DNA of 24,477 nucleotides from Candidatus Competibacteraceae bacterium (lineage in GTDB: Bacteria; Pseudomonadota; Gammaproteobacteria; Competibacterales; Competibacteraceae): NCBI GenBank assembly GCA_020444985.1, contig JAGRHK010000001.1, forward strand, positions 1-24,477, read 5' to 3'. The notes below the pieces were generated by a model, which was given only the letters and a program-made list of their open reading frames with translations, was not told the DNA's origin and made no database searches. This document shows positions 6,457-14,117 of the stretch, one piece after another (position 1 is the first letter of the stretch; each line of letters opens with the position of its first letter). The position numbers were made by a program, and so were the translations under genes.

Positions 6457-7057
6457 CCACACCCTTGGTCTTGTCGTATTCGCCATCAGTCTGTCGGTCG
6501 TCTCCGAACCGACCTGGACCCACAAGCTGAAAGTGTTCGCTACCGCCGAGGGGAGTCGTCTAGCGGGTTACGCCTATTTCACTCCCGGTGGACGCCCTCA
6601 TCAGGCAGCCGTCACCGTGACCGATGCCGACGGCAACGTACTCGCGACCACCATCACGGACGATGAAGGTCGCTTCGCGGTCGAAGCAAAACGCCGAGTC
6701 GACCATCACATCACCGTGGGCGGCGGCGATGGCCACGTTGCGACTTACACAATTAAGGCAGACGAATTACCGGACCGTCTACTCCCCTCCCTCCCAGCCT
6801 CTCTCCCGCAAACCGGCGAGGCCAGCAAAAAGATATTGCCTGCGCTCCCCGCCTCGGACGCTGACTGGCGCGCGTTTATTGACCAGAGCATTGCCCGGCA
6901 AATCCGCCCCTTGCGCGAACAGCTTGACGCTTATCAGGAGAAAATCTGGTGGCATGACGTATTGGGGGGCATCGGTTACATCCTTGGCCTTGGTGGTCTG
7001 GCCTTTGGCTTGGCTGAGCGTCGGCGTCGAATGGACGCGCATCGCTCCCAACCGTAG
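6449..7057 (+). CDS. nikL: Nickel ECF transporter accessory protein NikL
   Basis: A 202-residue protein with an N-terminal export or anchor segment (about residues 5-20) and HKLKVFATAEGSRLAGYAYF at the likely mature start (25-44). An Ig-like/carboxypeptidase-regulatory beta domain follows to about residue 105 (VTVTDADGNVLATT...TDDEGRFAVEA, with the His-containing VDHHITVGGGDGH). A Pro-rich linker, an amphipathic stretch (REQLDAYQEKIWWHD) and one C-terminal membrane helix, LGGIGYILGLGGLAFG (about 171-186), complete it; Arg-rich residues then cap the cytosolic end. This architecture is that of NikL, which with NikK replaces NikN in some nickel ECF systems. It starts 8 nt inside nikM, suggesting coupled translation. 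nikQ follows after 24 nt in the same frame. Confidence 0.83.
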   Translation: MTNHTLGLVVFAISLSVVSEPTWTHKLKVFATAEGSRLAGYAYFTPGGRPHQAAVTVTDADGNVLATTITDDEGRFAVEAKRRVDHHITVGGGDGHVATYTIKADELPDRLLPSLPASLPQTGEASKKILPALPASDADWRAFIDQSIARQIRPLREQLDAYQEKIWWHDVLGGIGYILGLGGLAFGLAERRRRMDAHRSQP

Positions 7058-7081
7058 CGGAGAGAATGGGAGAGCGCACTC

Positions 7082-7909
7082 TTGAATACATCGGCATCCA
7101 ACAGCGCGCCATGCGCCAGCGTCAGCATTGACCTCCCTGCTTTGCAAAAGGAGCATCCAGGGGAATTTCGCGCCCGTGAACCCTGGTTGGCAAGGGTCGA
7201 TGGGCGCTTGCGTCTGGTGGTTTGCGGGCTGTTCGCGTTAACCGTGGTGGGGTTGACGCAGATTCCACCGTTGTTGACAGCCCTGGCGCTGGCGGGATGC
7301 GCCGCGATGACAGCGCGCTTGGAACTCGCGTCGACCCTGCGACGAATGGCGGCACTGGATGGCTTCATGCTGTTTGTTCTGTTCTTCCTGCCGTTCACCA
7401 TACCGGGCGAGGCGATGTTCTCGCTGAATGGTATGGCCGCCAGCTATGCTGGCGTGTTGCGGGCTATTGAAATCCTCTTGAAAGCGAATGCTGTCCTGTT
7501 AATGATCATGGCGCTGCTCGGTTCAATGGAGCCGATAGCGCTGGGCCACGCCATGGCGCGACTTCGTTTGCCCCTCAAGTTCGTACATTTATTCTTGTTC
7601 ACCGTGCGCTATATTGAAGTGTTGGGTCGTGAATATCGCCGCCTGCGGACCGCCATGAAAGCGCGCGGCTTTCGCCCGCGCTGTGATCCGCACACCTGGC
7701 GCAGCGTCGGCTACCTGTTCGGGATGCTCCTGGTGCGCAGTATTGAACGCGCCGAGCGTATCCTGGCCGCCATGCGCTGTCGCGGATTCCAGGGGCATTT
7801 CCACCTCATGACGGAAGCAGCGCCGGTAGATTGGCGCGACTACGCGTTCGCTGGATTGTCGGTTACCGCAGCTTGCGCCCTAATTGCTCTGGAGTCTGTG
7901 CATTGGTAA
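7082..7909 (+). CDS. nikQ: Nickel ECF transporter transmembrane coupling protein NikQ (CbiQ family)
   Basis: The T-component of the ECF transporter, which transmits ATPase movement to NikM. The 275-residue protein has a polar N-terminus (1-40), about five membrane helices between 44 and 178, and the two cytoplasmic coupling motifs typical of CbiQ: AMKARGF at 192-198 and AMRCRGF at 230-236. A final hydrophobic segment lies near 255-272. No ATG or GTG is available near the front. The TTG at 7082, with GGGAG about 9 nt upstream, is the best start; a TTG at codon 21 would be an alternative giving a shorter polar leader. It overlaps nikO by 7 nt. Confidence 0.9.
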   Translation: MNTSASNSAPCASVSIDLPALQKEHPGEFRAREPWLARVDGRLRLVVCGLFALTVVGLTQIPPLLTALALAGCAAMTARLELASTLRRMAALDGFMLFVLFFLPFTIPGEAMFSLNGMAASYAGVLRAIEILLKANAVLLMIMALLGSMEPIALGHAMARLRLPLKFVHLFLFTVRYIEVLGREYRRLRTAMKARGFRPRCDPHTWRSVGYLFGMLLVRSIERAERILAAMRCRGFQGHFHLMTEAAPVDWRDYAFAGLSVTAACALIALESVHW

Positions 7910-8562
7910 GCGAACCGCTCTTTCGGTTGTCCGATGTCCATTTCGCCTATGACTCCGGGCGACCGGTGCTGACGGGAGCGGACTTTACGCTACACGCTGG
8001 CGATCGGGTGGCGCTGACGGGATCTAACGGCGCTGGAAAAACGACCTTGTTGCATTTGATGGTGGGATTGTTGAAAGCACAGGCGGGCCGGGTAGAAGCG
8101 TTTGGACGCCCGCGCATTCACGAAAAAGACTTCATGGAGGTGCGGCCCCGGGCTGGTCTATTGTTTCAGGACTCGGACGATCAACTGTTCTGCCCTACGG
8201 TCGCTGAGGATGTCGCGTTCGGACCGCTCAATCTGGGTAAAAGTCGCGCCGAAACCCGGATGATCGTTCGCCACACCCTGGCCCGTCTGGGCCTGGACGG
8301 CTTTGAGAATCGCGTGACCTATAAGTTATCGGGAGGACAACGGCGGCTGGTGGCGCTGGCGACCGTACTCGCCATGAATCCCGAAGTATTGCTGCTCGAT
8401 GAACCGACCAATGCGCTGGATGCAGAGACCCGCGCGCGGCTGATCTCCATCCTCGCTGGGTTGCCCCAGGCGATGATCGTCATTTCCCACGACGAGGGTT
8501 TGCTCGCTCGCGTTGCCCAGCGCTGGACGCGCCTGGAGCGAGGTCGATTGGTGGAGAGTTGA
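7903..8562 (+). CDS. nikO: Nickel ECF transporter ATP-binding protein NikO (CbiO family)
   Basis: The ATPase that energises nickel uptake. The 219-residue protein has every ABC motif: Walker A GSNGAGKT (40-47), Q-loop glutamine Q89 in LLFQDSDDQLF, signature LSGGQ (142-146), Walker B VLLLDEP (162-168) and switch histidine H196 in ISHDE. The QDSDDQLF wording is typical of CbiO/EcfA. The open frame reaches back to 7831 inside nikQ. I chose the TTG at 7903 because GGAG lies 8 nt upstream and the protein then begins at the normal family position (FRLSDVHFAY). It is the last gene of the operon and ends 32 nt from the convergent yraN; no clear terminator is visible between them. Confidence 0.94.
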   Translation: MVSEPLFRLSDVHFAYDSGRPVLTGADFTLHAGDRVALTGSNGAGKTTLLHLMVGLLKAQAGRVEAFGRPRIHEKDFMEVRPRAGLLFQDSDDQLFCPTVAEDVAFGPLNLGKSRAETRMIVRHTLARLGLDGFENRVTYKLSGGQRRLVALATVLAMNPEVLLLDEPTNALDAETRARLISILAGLPQAMIVISHDEGLLARVAQRWTRLERGRLVES

Positions 8563-8594
8563 GTCTAGATTTAACCGGGTTTCTACGCCGCGAC

Positions 8595-8954
8595 TCAAGT
8601 CAGTTGAAAGGCATCGCGAATCCATTCAATTTGTGGTTCGCCGCCGCACTGGAAAACCGCCGCCACATCGAAGCGACAAGGCGGATCGAGACGGTGGCGT
8701 TGCAGGTAAAGCGCTGCGGTGCGCAGCAATTTTTTCTGTTTCGTCCGAGTCACGGACTCCGCAGGGGTACCGTAGCGGACATAACGACGGCTGCGCACTT
8801 CCACGAAAACCAGGTACTCGCCATCGCGCATGATTAAATCCAATTCGCCAGCGCGACAGCGGAAATTGCGCGTCACCAGAATCAAACCCTGTTCCTGCAG
8901 ATAGCGAAGCGCCAAATCCTCGGCGATCGCGCCCTGCGCAACGCGACTGATCAC
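8595..8954 (-). CDS. yraN: YraN/UPF0102 family protein (endonuclease-like fold)
   Basis: A 119-residue member of UPF0102, a family with a restriction-endonuclease-like core and no assigned biological role. The conserved elements are present: E12 in the first helix (QGAIAEDLALRYL), GELDLI at 36-41 with D44, and the VFVEVR strand at 49-54, which together would form the nuclease-like metal site, followed by a basic KQKKLL helix. The start is a GTG at 8954; the ribosome-binding site is weak. It lies 36 nt after the purA stop on the same strand, so it is probably the last gene of the long minus-strand array. It ends convergently with nikO. Confidence 0.9.
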   Translation of the reverse strand: MISRVAQGAIAEDLALRYLQEQGLILVTRNFRCRAGELDLIMRDGEYLVFVEVRSRRYVRYGTPAESVTRTKQKKLLRTAALYLQRHRLDPPCRFDVAAVFQCGGEPQIEWIRDAFQLT

Positions 8955-8990
8955 GGACCGTCACCATCGCCTGGACAAGCGGCAATACCC

Positions 8991-10286
8991 TCACCCGGCA
9001 AACGGATCGCGCAATACAATGGTATCCGCCCGATCGGGTCCTGTAGAAATCATATCGATGGGCGTGTCGACCAATTCCCCGAGGCGCTGTAAATAATTCC
9101 GAGCGTTAACCGGCAAATCCTCGTAACGCCGCGCTCCGACCGTCGAATCCTGCCAACCCGGCATTTCCTCGTAAACTGGTGTGCAACTGGCCAGCGCCTC
9201 GGCGCCCAAGGGTGCATGATCCAGCGCTTCAGAACCACACTGATAACCAACACACAAGCGAATACGGTCCAGACCATCCAACACATCCAGCTTGGTCACG
9301 CACAGTCCAGACACACTATTATTGAGAATTGAATGTCGCAAAGCCACTGCGTCAAACCACCCGCAGCGCCGCCGCCGCCCGGTCGTCGAGCCAAATTCAT
9401 GACCCCGCTCCGCCAGATAATCGCCCGTTTCGTCAGACAGTTCAGTTGGGAAAGGCCCTCCGCCGACTCGTGTAGTATAGGCTTTGGTTATCCCCAACAC
9501 ATAATCCAGATAGCACGGTCCAACACCGGTCCCGGTGGATGCTCCGCCCGTCGTCGTGTTTGAAGAAGTGACATAAGGATAAGTGCCATGATCGATATCC
9601 AGCATCGCCCCCTGAGCGCCTTCAAAGAGCAGGTTATCGCCTCGCTGGCGATGCGCATCCAACAACCTCGTCACATCGGCAATCAGTGGGCACAGTCGTT
9701 CAGCCATGGCCAGCGTTTCATCCAGAACCTGCTGGAAAGCGACCGGCTCGGTCTGGAAATAATTTTTCAGAACAAAATTATGGAAATCCAGCACTTCGTC
9801 AAGCTTGGCAGCGAAACGCTCCCGATCGCACAAATCACCTAAGCGCACTGCCCGGCGGGCGACCTTATCCTCGTAGGCTGGACCGATGCCACGCCCGGTC
9901 GTACCAATCGCTCGTTCGCCGCGCGCCTGCTCGCGGGCTTGGTCCAGCGCGATATGGTAAGGCAGAATCAGCGGACAAGCTGGGCTGATCCGCAATCGTT
10001 CAACCACCGCGATACCTTGTTGCGTCAGCCGATCCATCTCAGCCAGTAGCGCGGTTGGCGACAACACCACGCCATTGCCAATCAGGCAGGCAACGCCATG
10101 ATGCAAAATGCCGGAGGGAATCAGATGCAAGATGGTTTTCTGGCCATTGATCACCAGAGTATGTCCCGCATTGTGCCCTCCCTGGAACCGCACAACCGCT
10201 GCTGCATTTTCAGTCAACAGATCAACGACTTTACCCTTGCCTTCGTCACCCCACTGGGTGCCAATGACCACGACATTCTTGCCCAT
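8991..10286 (-). CDS. purA: Adenylosuccinate synthetase
   Basis: PurA converts IMP, aspartate and GTP to adenylosuccinate, the first committed step to AMP. The 431-residue protein is full length (E. coli 432). It shows WGDEGKGK at 12-19 with catalytic D14, GGHNAGHT at 36-43 with H42, a TGRGIGPAYEDK block near 130, the TTTGGASTGTG segment, a TGRRRRCGWFDA block and a C-terminal STGPDR near the guanine site. The frame extends upstream to 10385 through a repeat-containing spacer. The ATG at 10286 is correct: it gives MGKNVVVIGTQWG, with AAGGAA about 7 nt upstream. hisZ precedes it on the same strand, separated by 102 nt that include a REP-like pair. Confidence 0.97.
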   Translation of the reverse strand: MGKNVVVIGTQWGDEGKGKVVDLLTENAAAVVRFQGGHNAGHTLVINGQKTILHLIPSGILHHGVACLIGNGVVLSPTALLAEMDRLTQQGIAVVERLRISPACPLILPYHIALDQAREQARGERAIGTTGRGIGPAYEDKVARRAVRLGDLCDRERFAAKLDEVLDFHNFVLKNYFQTEPVAFQQVLDETLAMAERLCPLIADVTRLLDAHRQRGDNLLFEGAQGAMLDIDHGTYPYVTSSNTTTGGASTGTGVGPCYLDYVLGITKAYTTRVGGGPFPTELSDETGDYLAERGHEFGSTTGRRRRCGWFDAVALRHSILNNSVSGLCVTKLDVLDGLDRIRLCVGYQCGSEALDHAPLGAEALASCTPVYEEMPGWQDSTVGARRYEDLPVNARNYLQRLGELVDTPIDMISTGPDRADTIVLRDPFAG

Positions 10287-10319
10287 ATCCGGTTCCTTAG
10301 TTATACCAAATACCGAGAC

Positions 10320-10375
10320 GTAGGAGTCTGCTTGCAGGCGATAACTCATTGAATTGCTGACAAGCCAGCTCCTAC
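10320..10375. repeat. REP-like inverted pair (BIME-like element)
   Basis: Two related 26-nt units face each other: one starts GTAGGAGTCTGCTTG at 10320, and the other, on the minus strand, starts GTAGGAGCTGGCTTG at 10375. Each has its own small stem (GCTTGCAGGC and GCTTGTCAGC). A GTAG tetranucleotide head followed by an imperfect palindrome is the hallmark of REP sequences of the GTAGGAG class. The pair lies between hisZ and purA. No REP-associated transposase is present in the window. Confidence 0.65.
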
Positions 10376-10380
10376 AAAAG

Positions 10381-10396
10381 CTCAATTTCTATTGAG
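10381..10396 (-). terminator. Short hairpin across the hisZ stop codon
   Basis: CTCAAT-TTCT-ATTGAG is a perfect 6-bp stem with a 4-nt loop overlapping the hisZ stop (10389-10391). On the minus strand it is followed by CTTTTG, not a true T-tract. It may protect or attenuate the hisZ message before the REP pair. Intrinsic termination is uncertain. Confidence 0.25.
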
Positions 10397-11600
10397 AATT
10401 CGTAGACCTTGAGTCCGTCAGCGACACAACTTGCCATTTCCCTTGCTGGCGAACCAGCATCCGGTCGCATCCTAAAACGCGTGGCTCCACTTCTGCTCCA
10501 GGCAACGCACGAATCACTTGCTCGCCCTGACGGCGTAACCGGGCGACCTGTTCCTCCAACTCTGCAGCGCCGGTCGGCGGCGCGTAAATACCCGATTCTG
10601 CGCTTTCCGGCTGGGCTGAACCCAGCAACAGCAGGGTTGCTAAATCGGTGCTGAAACCGGTCGCTGGCCGCGTCCGATCAAAGACCTGGCCAATCTCATC
10701 ATAACGTCCGCCTTGCGCAACGGCCTGCCCTTGACCAGGAACATACGCGGAAAACAACGCGCCAGTGTGATAGTGATAGCCACGTAATTCAGCCAGATCA
10801 ACATGAATAGGCAAATCCGGCCACTGTCGATGCAATGCTTCCACGAGGCGACGCAAGGTCATCAGCGCTTCCTGTACACCTGGTCCGCTCCTTGCCAGTT
10901 GCCTATCCGCTGCGTCCAGCACCTCCGGCCCGCCATTGAGTTCGGCCAGGGTCAAAAACCAGTCTGCACAGCGTGTGGGCAACGCCCAGTCCGCCAGCCG
11001 CGCATGGATTTCTGGTAGCGCCTTGCGCTGTAACGCCTCAAACAAAATGCTTTCGTGTTCTGGCTCCAAACCGCTTTGACGAACCAGTTCGCGAAAGATG
11101 GCGACATGCCCCAGATCCAAATGCACCGCGCCAACACCGGCCACCTGCAACGTTTCCAGCATCAACGCCAAAACTTCCAGATCGCTCTCATGGCCACAAT
11201 GACCGTACAGTTCTACGCCCGCTTGGTAAGGACTGCGGGAACCGCCAAACCCATCGGCGCGAGTCCGCAGTACCGTGCCCATATAGCAAAGTCGTACAGG
11301 GCCGGCGCGTTTCAGTAGATGGGCATCGATCCGCGCTACCTGGGGGGTCATATCGGCGCGCACCCCCATCATCCGGCCGCTTAATTGATCGGTCAGCTTA
11401 AAAGTTTGTAATTCAAGATCATCGCCGGCGCCAGTCAACAGCGAGTCCAAGAACTCGATCAACGGCGGGATGACCTGTTCATAACCCCAGCTTTGATAGA
11501 GATCGAGCAACTTGCGACGCAATTGCTCCAGTCGATGAGTCGCAGGCGGCAGGATTTCTTCAATGCCTTCAGGTAACAACCAGCGGTCTTCAGGGATCAT
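10389..11600 (-). CDS. hisZ: ATP phosphoribosyltransferase regulatory subunit
   Basis: HisZ is a histidyl-tRNA-synthetase-like protein without charging activity. It forms a complex with the short catalytic HisG and is needed for the first step of histidine synthesis and its feedback control. The 403-residue protein begins DRWLLPEGIEEILPP (5-19). Class II synthetase-like blocks follow: RMMGVRADMTPQVARIDAH (76-94), a RLCYMGTVLRT motif-2-like strand (103-113), and GYHYHTGALFSAYVPG and AQGGRYDEIG in the C-terminal half. Its presence predicts a short HisG elsewhere in the genome. The hisZ-purA order next to hflC is widespread in gamma- and betaproteobacteria. The ATG at 11600 has no clear ribosome-binding site but fits the family N-terminus. 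Confidence 0.95.
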   Translation of the reverse strand: MIPEDRWLLPEGIEEILPPATHRLEQLRRKLLDLYQSWGYEQVIPPLIEFLDSLLTGAGDDLELQTFKLTDQLSGRMMGVRADMTPQVARIDAHLLKRAGPVRLCYMGTVLRTRADGFGGSRSPYQAGVELYGHCGHESDLEVLALMLETLQVAGVGAVHLDLGHVAIFRELVRQSGLEPEHESILFEALQRKALPEIHARLADWALPTRCADWFLTLAELNGGPEVLDAADRQLARSGPGVQEALMTLRRLVEALHRQWPDLPIHVDLAELRGYHYHTGALFSAYVPGQGQAVAQGGRYDEIGQVFDRTRPATGFSTDLATLLLLGSAQPESAESGIYAPPTGAAELEEQVARLRRQGEQVIRALPGAEVEPRVLGCDRMLVRQQGKWQVVSLTDSRSTNSQ

Positions 11601-11655
11601 GGGAGACGGAAATACAAAAGGTTATCAGGATCAGGATTTCAAGCCCGGCCCCATC

Positions 11656-11841
11656 TCAGCGGAAAAAGTACAGCACGACCAATCCCAATCCCATGCCTCC
11701 CAGACCGGCCAATCGCAGAACGCGATCCTCCATGTGGGAAATCCGGTGCAGGGTTTGCCGGAATGCGCCTGGATTGAGAAAGGGTAAGATGCCTTCCAGC
11801 ACCAACATCAAGCCAAACGCCGCGAGCAGCTCATCCCACAT
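11656..11841 (-). CDS. yjeT: Small membrane protein, DUF2065 (YjeT family)
   Basis: A 61-residue protein with two hydrophobic segments (about residues 5-23 and 43-60). Between them is the family motif LNPGAFRQTLHRI...EDRVLRLAGLGGMGLGLVVLYF. DUF2065 proteins are very short inner-membrane proteins of unknown function, regularly found between hflC and hisZ or purA, exactly as here. The ATG at 11841 lacks an obvious ribosome-binding site. It is separated from hflC by 123 nt containing an imperfect inverted repeat, and from hisZ by 55 nt. Confidence 0.88.
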   Translation of the reverse strand: MWDELLAAFGLMLVLEGILPFLNPGAFRQTLHRISHMEDRVLRLAGLGGMGLGLVVLYFFR

Positions 11842-11867
11842 GGCGGCGATATCGGATCGCTAATACA

Positions 11868-11940
11868 GCGCCCCTCTCCTCGAACCTTGCCCTGCCAACC
11901 GACAAGACGACCCCTGCAAGCAGGCAAGGAGAGTGGGTTT
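11868..11940. repeat. Imperfect inverted repeat in the hflC-yjeT spacer
   Basis: CTCTCC (11874-11879) plus TTGCC-C-TGC (11887-11895) pairs with GCAGGCAAGGAGAG (11920-11933), leaving a 7-nt asymmetric bulge. A nested palindrome, CCTGCAAGCAGG, lies at 11913-11924. On the plus strand five T residues follow, but no plus-strand gene ends here. It resembles a decayed intergenic repeat or MITE-like sequence more than a terminator. Further copies in the genome would decide. Confidence 0.4.
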
Positions 11941-11964
11941 TTAACCGTCGCCGAATTGCGCGGG

Positions 11965-12867
11965 TCATTGCGACTGCGATTGCGACGGTGGTTGCGACTG
12001 GTTGAAGTACTGGAAGAACTGGGAATCCGGCTCAAGCACCAGCACATCGTCACTGCTGTTAAAACTCTGACGATAAGCATTCAGGCTGCGATTAAAACGG
12101 TAAAAATCCTGATCCTTGTCATAAGCTTTAGCATAGATGGCCGTTGCCTGAGCGTCGCCTTCACCACGCTGGCGTTCAGCATCTCGGTAGGCTTCGGCCA
12201 AAATGACCGTACTCTGGCGATCCGCATCGGCGCGGATACGCTCCGCCGCCTCGGCGCCTCGGGAGCGAAAATCCTTGGCGACCCGCAACCGTTCAGCTTT
12301 CATGCGGCTGAAGACCGAATTGCTAACATCTGCCGGCAAATCAATGCGTTTGATGCGCACATCCACGGCAGCAATGCCTAGATGCATTGCTTGCTCACGC
12401 AACAGTCGACTCAAGGTTTCCATAATCTGCTCACGATCACCCGACACCACCTCCTGAATCGTGCGTTTGCTGAACTCGCTGCGCAGGCTGTCCTTGACGA
12501 TCTGGTCAAGGCGCACATTGGCTTGGGCAGGATCGCCGGCGACGGTCGTGTAGAACAAACGGACATCTTCGATCCGCCACATGGCGAAGGAATCGACGAT
12601 GACATTCTTCTTCTCCGCAGTCAAAAACCGTTCCGGGTCGGTATCCAGCGTCTGCAATCGGCGATCAAACTTGCGAATGTTATTAATCAACGGCCACTTC
12701 CAATGCAGGCCGGGTGAGTAATTGGCCTCGACGATCTCGCCTAACTGGAAGCGGAGTGCGGTCTGAGTTTCATCCACGGTGAATAACGAGGTCGCCAATA
12801 ACAGACCGGTAGCAGCGAGCGCGCCCAGCATGATATTGCGGGACACCGGCAATTGTGGCAAGGCCAT
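11965..12867 (-). CDS. hflC: FtsH modulator HflC (SPFH/prohibitin family)
   Basis: HflC and HflK form a large periplasm-facing cage around the FtsH protease in the inner membrane and modulate its activity. The 300-residue protein has one N-terminal membrane segment (about 9-27), then the SPFH domain: DETQTALRFQLGEIV (32-46), PGLHWKWPLINNIRKFDRRL (52-71), and the RSEFSKRTIQEVVSG block. A long charged coiled-coil with RGAEAAERIRADADRQ and an AEAYRDAERQRGEGDAQA segment follows, ending in a Ser/Gln/Pro-rich tail. The start at 12867 shares one base with the hflK stop (TAATG) and has GGAGG 8 nt upstream. yjeT follows. Confidence 0.96.
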   Translation of the reverse strand: MALPQLPVSRNIMLGALAATGLLLATSLFTVDETQTALRFQLGEIVEANYSPGLHWKWPLINNIRKFDRRLQTLDTDPERFLTAEKKNVIVDSFAMWRIEDVRLFYTTVAGDPAQANVRLDQIVKDSLRSEFSKRTIQEVVSGDREQIMETLSRLLREQAMHLGIAAVDVRIKRIDLPADVSNSVFSRMKAERLRVAKDFRSRGAEAAERIRADADRQSTVILAEAYRDAERQRGEGDAQATAIYAKAYDKDQDFYRFNRSLNAYRQSFNSSDDVLVLEPDSQFFQYFNQSQPPSQSQSQ

Positions 12868-14117
12868 TAGCGTACCTCCCGGCTGCGATTCAGATCGCGT
12901 AAGCGGGTCGTCGCCGCGCTACCATCCATTGATGATGGTGACGATGACGACGGCAAATTTTCCAACAGCGAACCGCCTGTGGAGGAACCGTTGCTCATGT
13001 TCGCGCCTTTATCGGTTTTCAAGAGCCGATCCAGGGGCAGATATAAAAGATTATGGGTTCCCTCGACATCCACCAAGACCTTGCTCACTCGCGATAACAC
13101 CGTTTCCAACGTTTCCAGATAAAGTCGTTCGCGAGTGACTTCCGGAGATTGTTGGTACGCCATTAACAATTGCTCAAAACGGCTGGCTTCACCTTGAGCC
13201 TGAGCAATCACCTGCTCCTTATAGGCAGCCGCTTCCTGTAAGCGCCGCGCCGCCTGGCCACGCGCCTTGGGAATCACTTCATTGGAATAGGCCTCAGCTT
13301 CATTCTTCAGTCGTTGCTCATCCTCGCGCGCCTTAATCGCGTCAGCAAAGGCATCTTGCACCTCTTCCGGCGGCTGCGCATCTTGCAAAACAACGGTGAT
13401 GATTTGCAAGCCGGCGCCATATTGATCCAGAATGGCCTGACTCAAGGATTGCGTATCGGCTACGATATCGCTGCGGCCCTCGGTCAGAACGAAGTCCATC
13501 GTGCTCTTGCCAATGGTCTCACGGGTCGCGCTTTCCACGACCTGCACCAACACCGCCTCGGGATCCAGAACGTTAAACAGATATGCGCGCGGATCCTTGA
13601 TCTGATATTGCACGGCCAAGCGCACATCCACGATATTCTCATCCTGCGTGAGCATTAACGCTTCCTTCGGCACCGAGCGGATAGCCGGTTGTCGCCCGCC
13701 ACCGGCGGCAGAGCGATAACCGATTTCTCGGAAACGACGCTGCTCCACGTTAACAATTTCTACCTGATCAATGGGGAAGATCCGCAGATGTGGCCCCGGC
13801 AAGGTCGTCTCCATATAGCGACCAAAACGCAACACAACCCCACGTTCGCCTTCGTTGACGATATAGATGCTGGCAATCAACCAACCAATCAAGGCAATGA
13901 TCCCGACGATCAGGCCAATGCCGGTCAATCCGGAACCTGATGCGCCGCTATCGCCGCCGCTATCGCCACCGCCGCTGCCGCTACGTCTATTGCCCAGCAA
14001 GTTGTTGAAACGATCCGATAGCTTGCGAACCACTTCATCTAAATCGGGCGGTCCCTGATCGCGACCACCACCGCTCCAGGGATCGCGGTTACCTCCTCCC
14101 GGTTCATTCCAGGCCAT
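12867..14117 (-). CDS. hflK: FtsH modulator HflK (SPFH/prohibitin family)
   Basis: Partner of HflC in the FtsH-HflKC complex. The 416-residue protein starts MAWNEPGGG, the common HflK N-terminus. A Gly/Ser/Asp-rich cytosolic region with low-complexity GGGDSGGDSG (about 46-60) is followed by one membrane helix (about 64-87). The SPFH domain comes next (NEGERGVVLRFGRY, PGPHLRIFPIDQVEIVNVEQRR), then a Lys/Glu/Ala-rich coiled-coil (KAREDEQRLKNEAEAYSNEVIPKARGQAARRLQEA), and a Ser-rich tail. The frame also opens at a TTG at 14129, but the ATG at 14117 has GAGG 8 nt upstream. It starts 14 nt inside the end of hflX, indicating coupled translation. Confidence 0.96.
   Translation of the reverse strand: MAWNEPGGGNRDPWSGGGRDQGPPDLDEVVRKLSDRFNNLLGNRRSGSGGGDSGGDSGASGSGLTGIGLIVGIIALIGWLIASIYIVNEGERGVVLRFGRYMETTLPGPHLRIFPIDQVEIVNVEQRRFREIGYRSAAGGGRQPAIRSVPKEALMLTQDENIVDVRLAVQYQIKDPRAYLFNVLDPEAVLVQVVESATRETIGKSTMDFVLTEGRSDIVADTQSLSQAILDQYGAGLQIITVVLQDAQPPEEVQDAFADAIKAREDEQRLKNEAEAYSNEVIPKARGQAARRLQEAAAYKEQVIAQAQGEASRFEQLLMAYQQSPEVTRERLYLETLETVLSRVSKVLVDVEGTHNLLYLPLDRLLKTDKGANMSNGSSTGGSLLENLPSSSSPSSMDGSAATTRLRDLNRSREVR

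Noticed and set aside
10287..10385. 33-residue N-terminal extension of PurA
   Set aside because: It would be translated from the REP-like repeat; the family start MGKNVVVIG has a good AAGGAA upstream.
11887..12381. 164-codon open frame on the plus strand
   Set aside because: It lies opposite hflC and its spacer, has no family features, and hflC is unmistakable in the other strand.
13940..13985. Possible tandem repeat array in the hflK N-terminus
   Set aside because: It is low-complexity Gly/Ser/Asp codons common in HflK; no exact unit is repeated enough to call a repeat.
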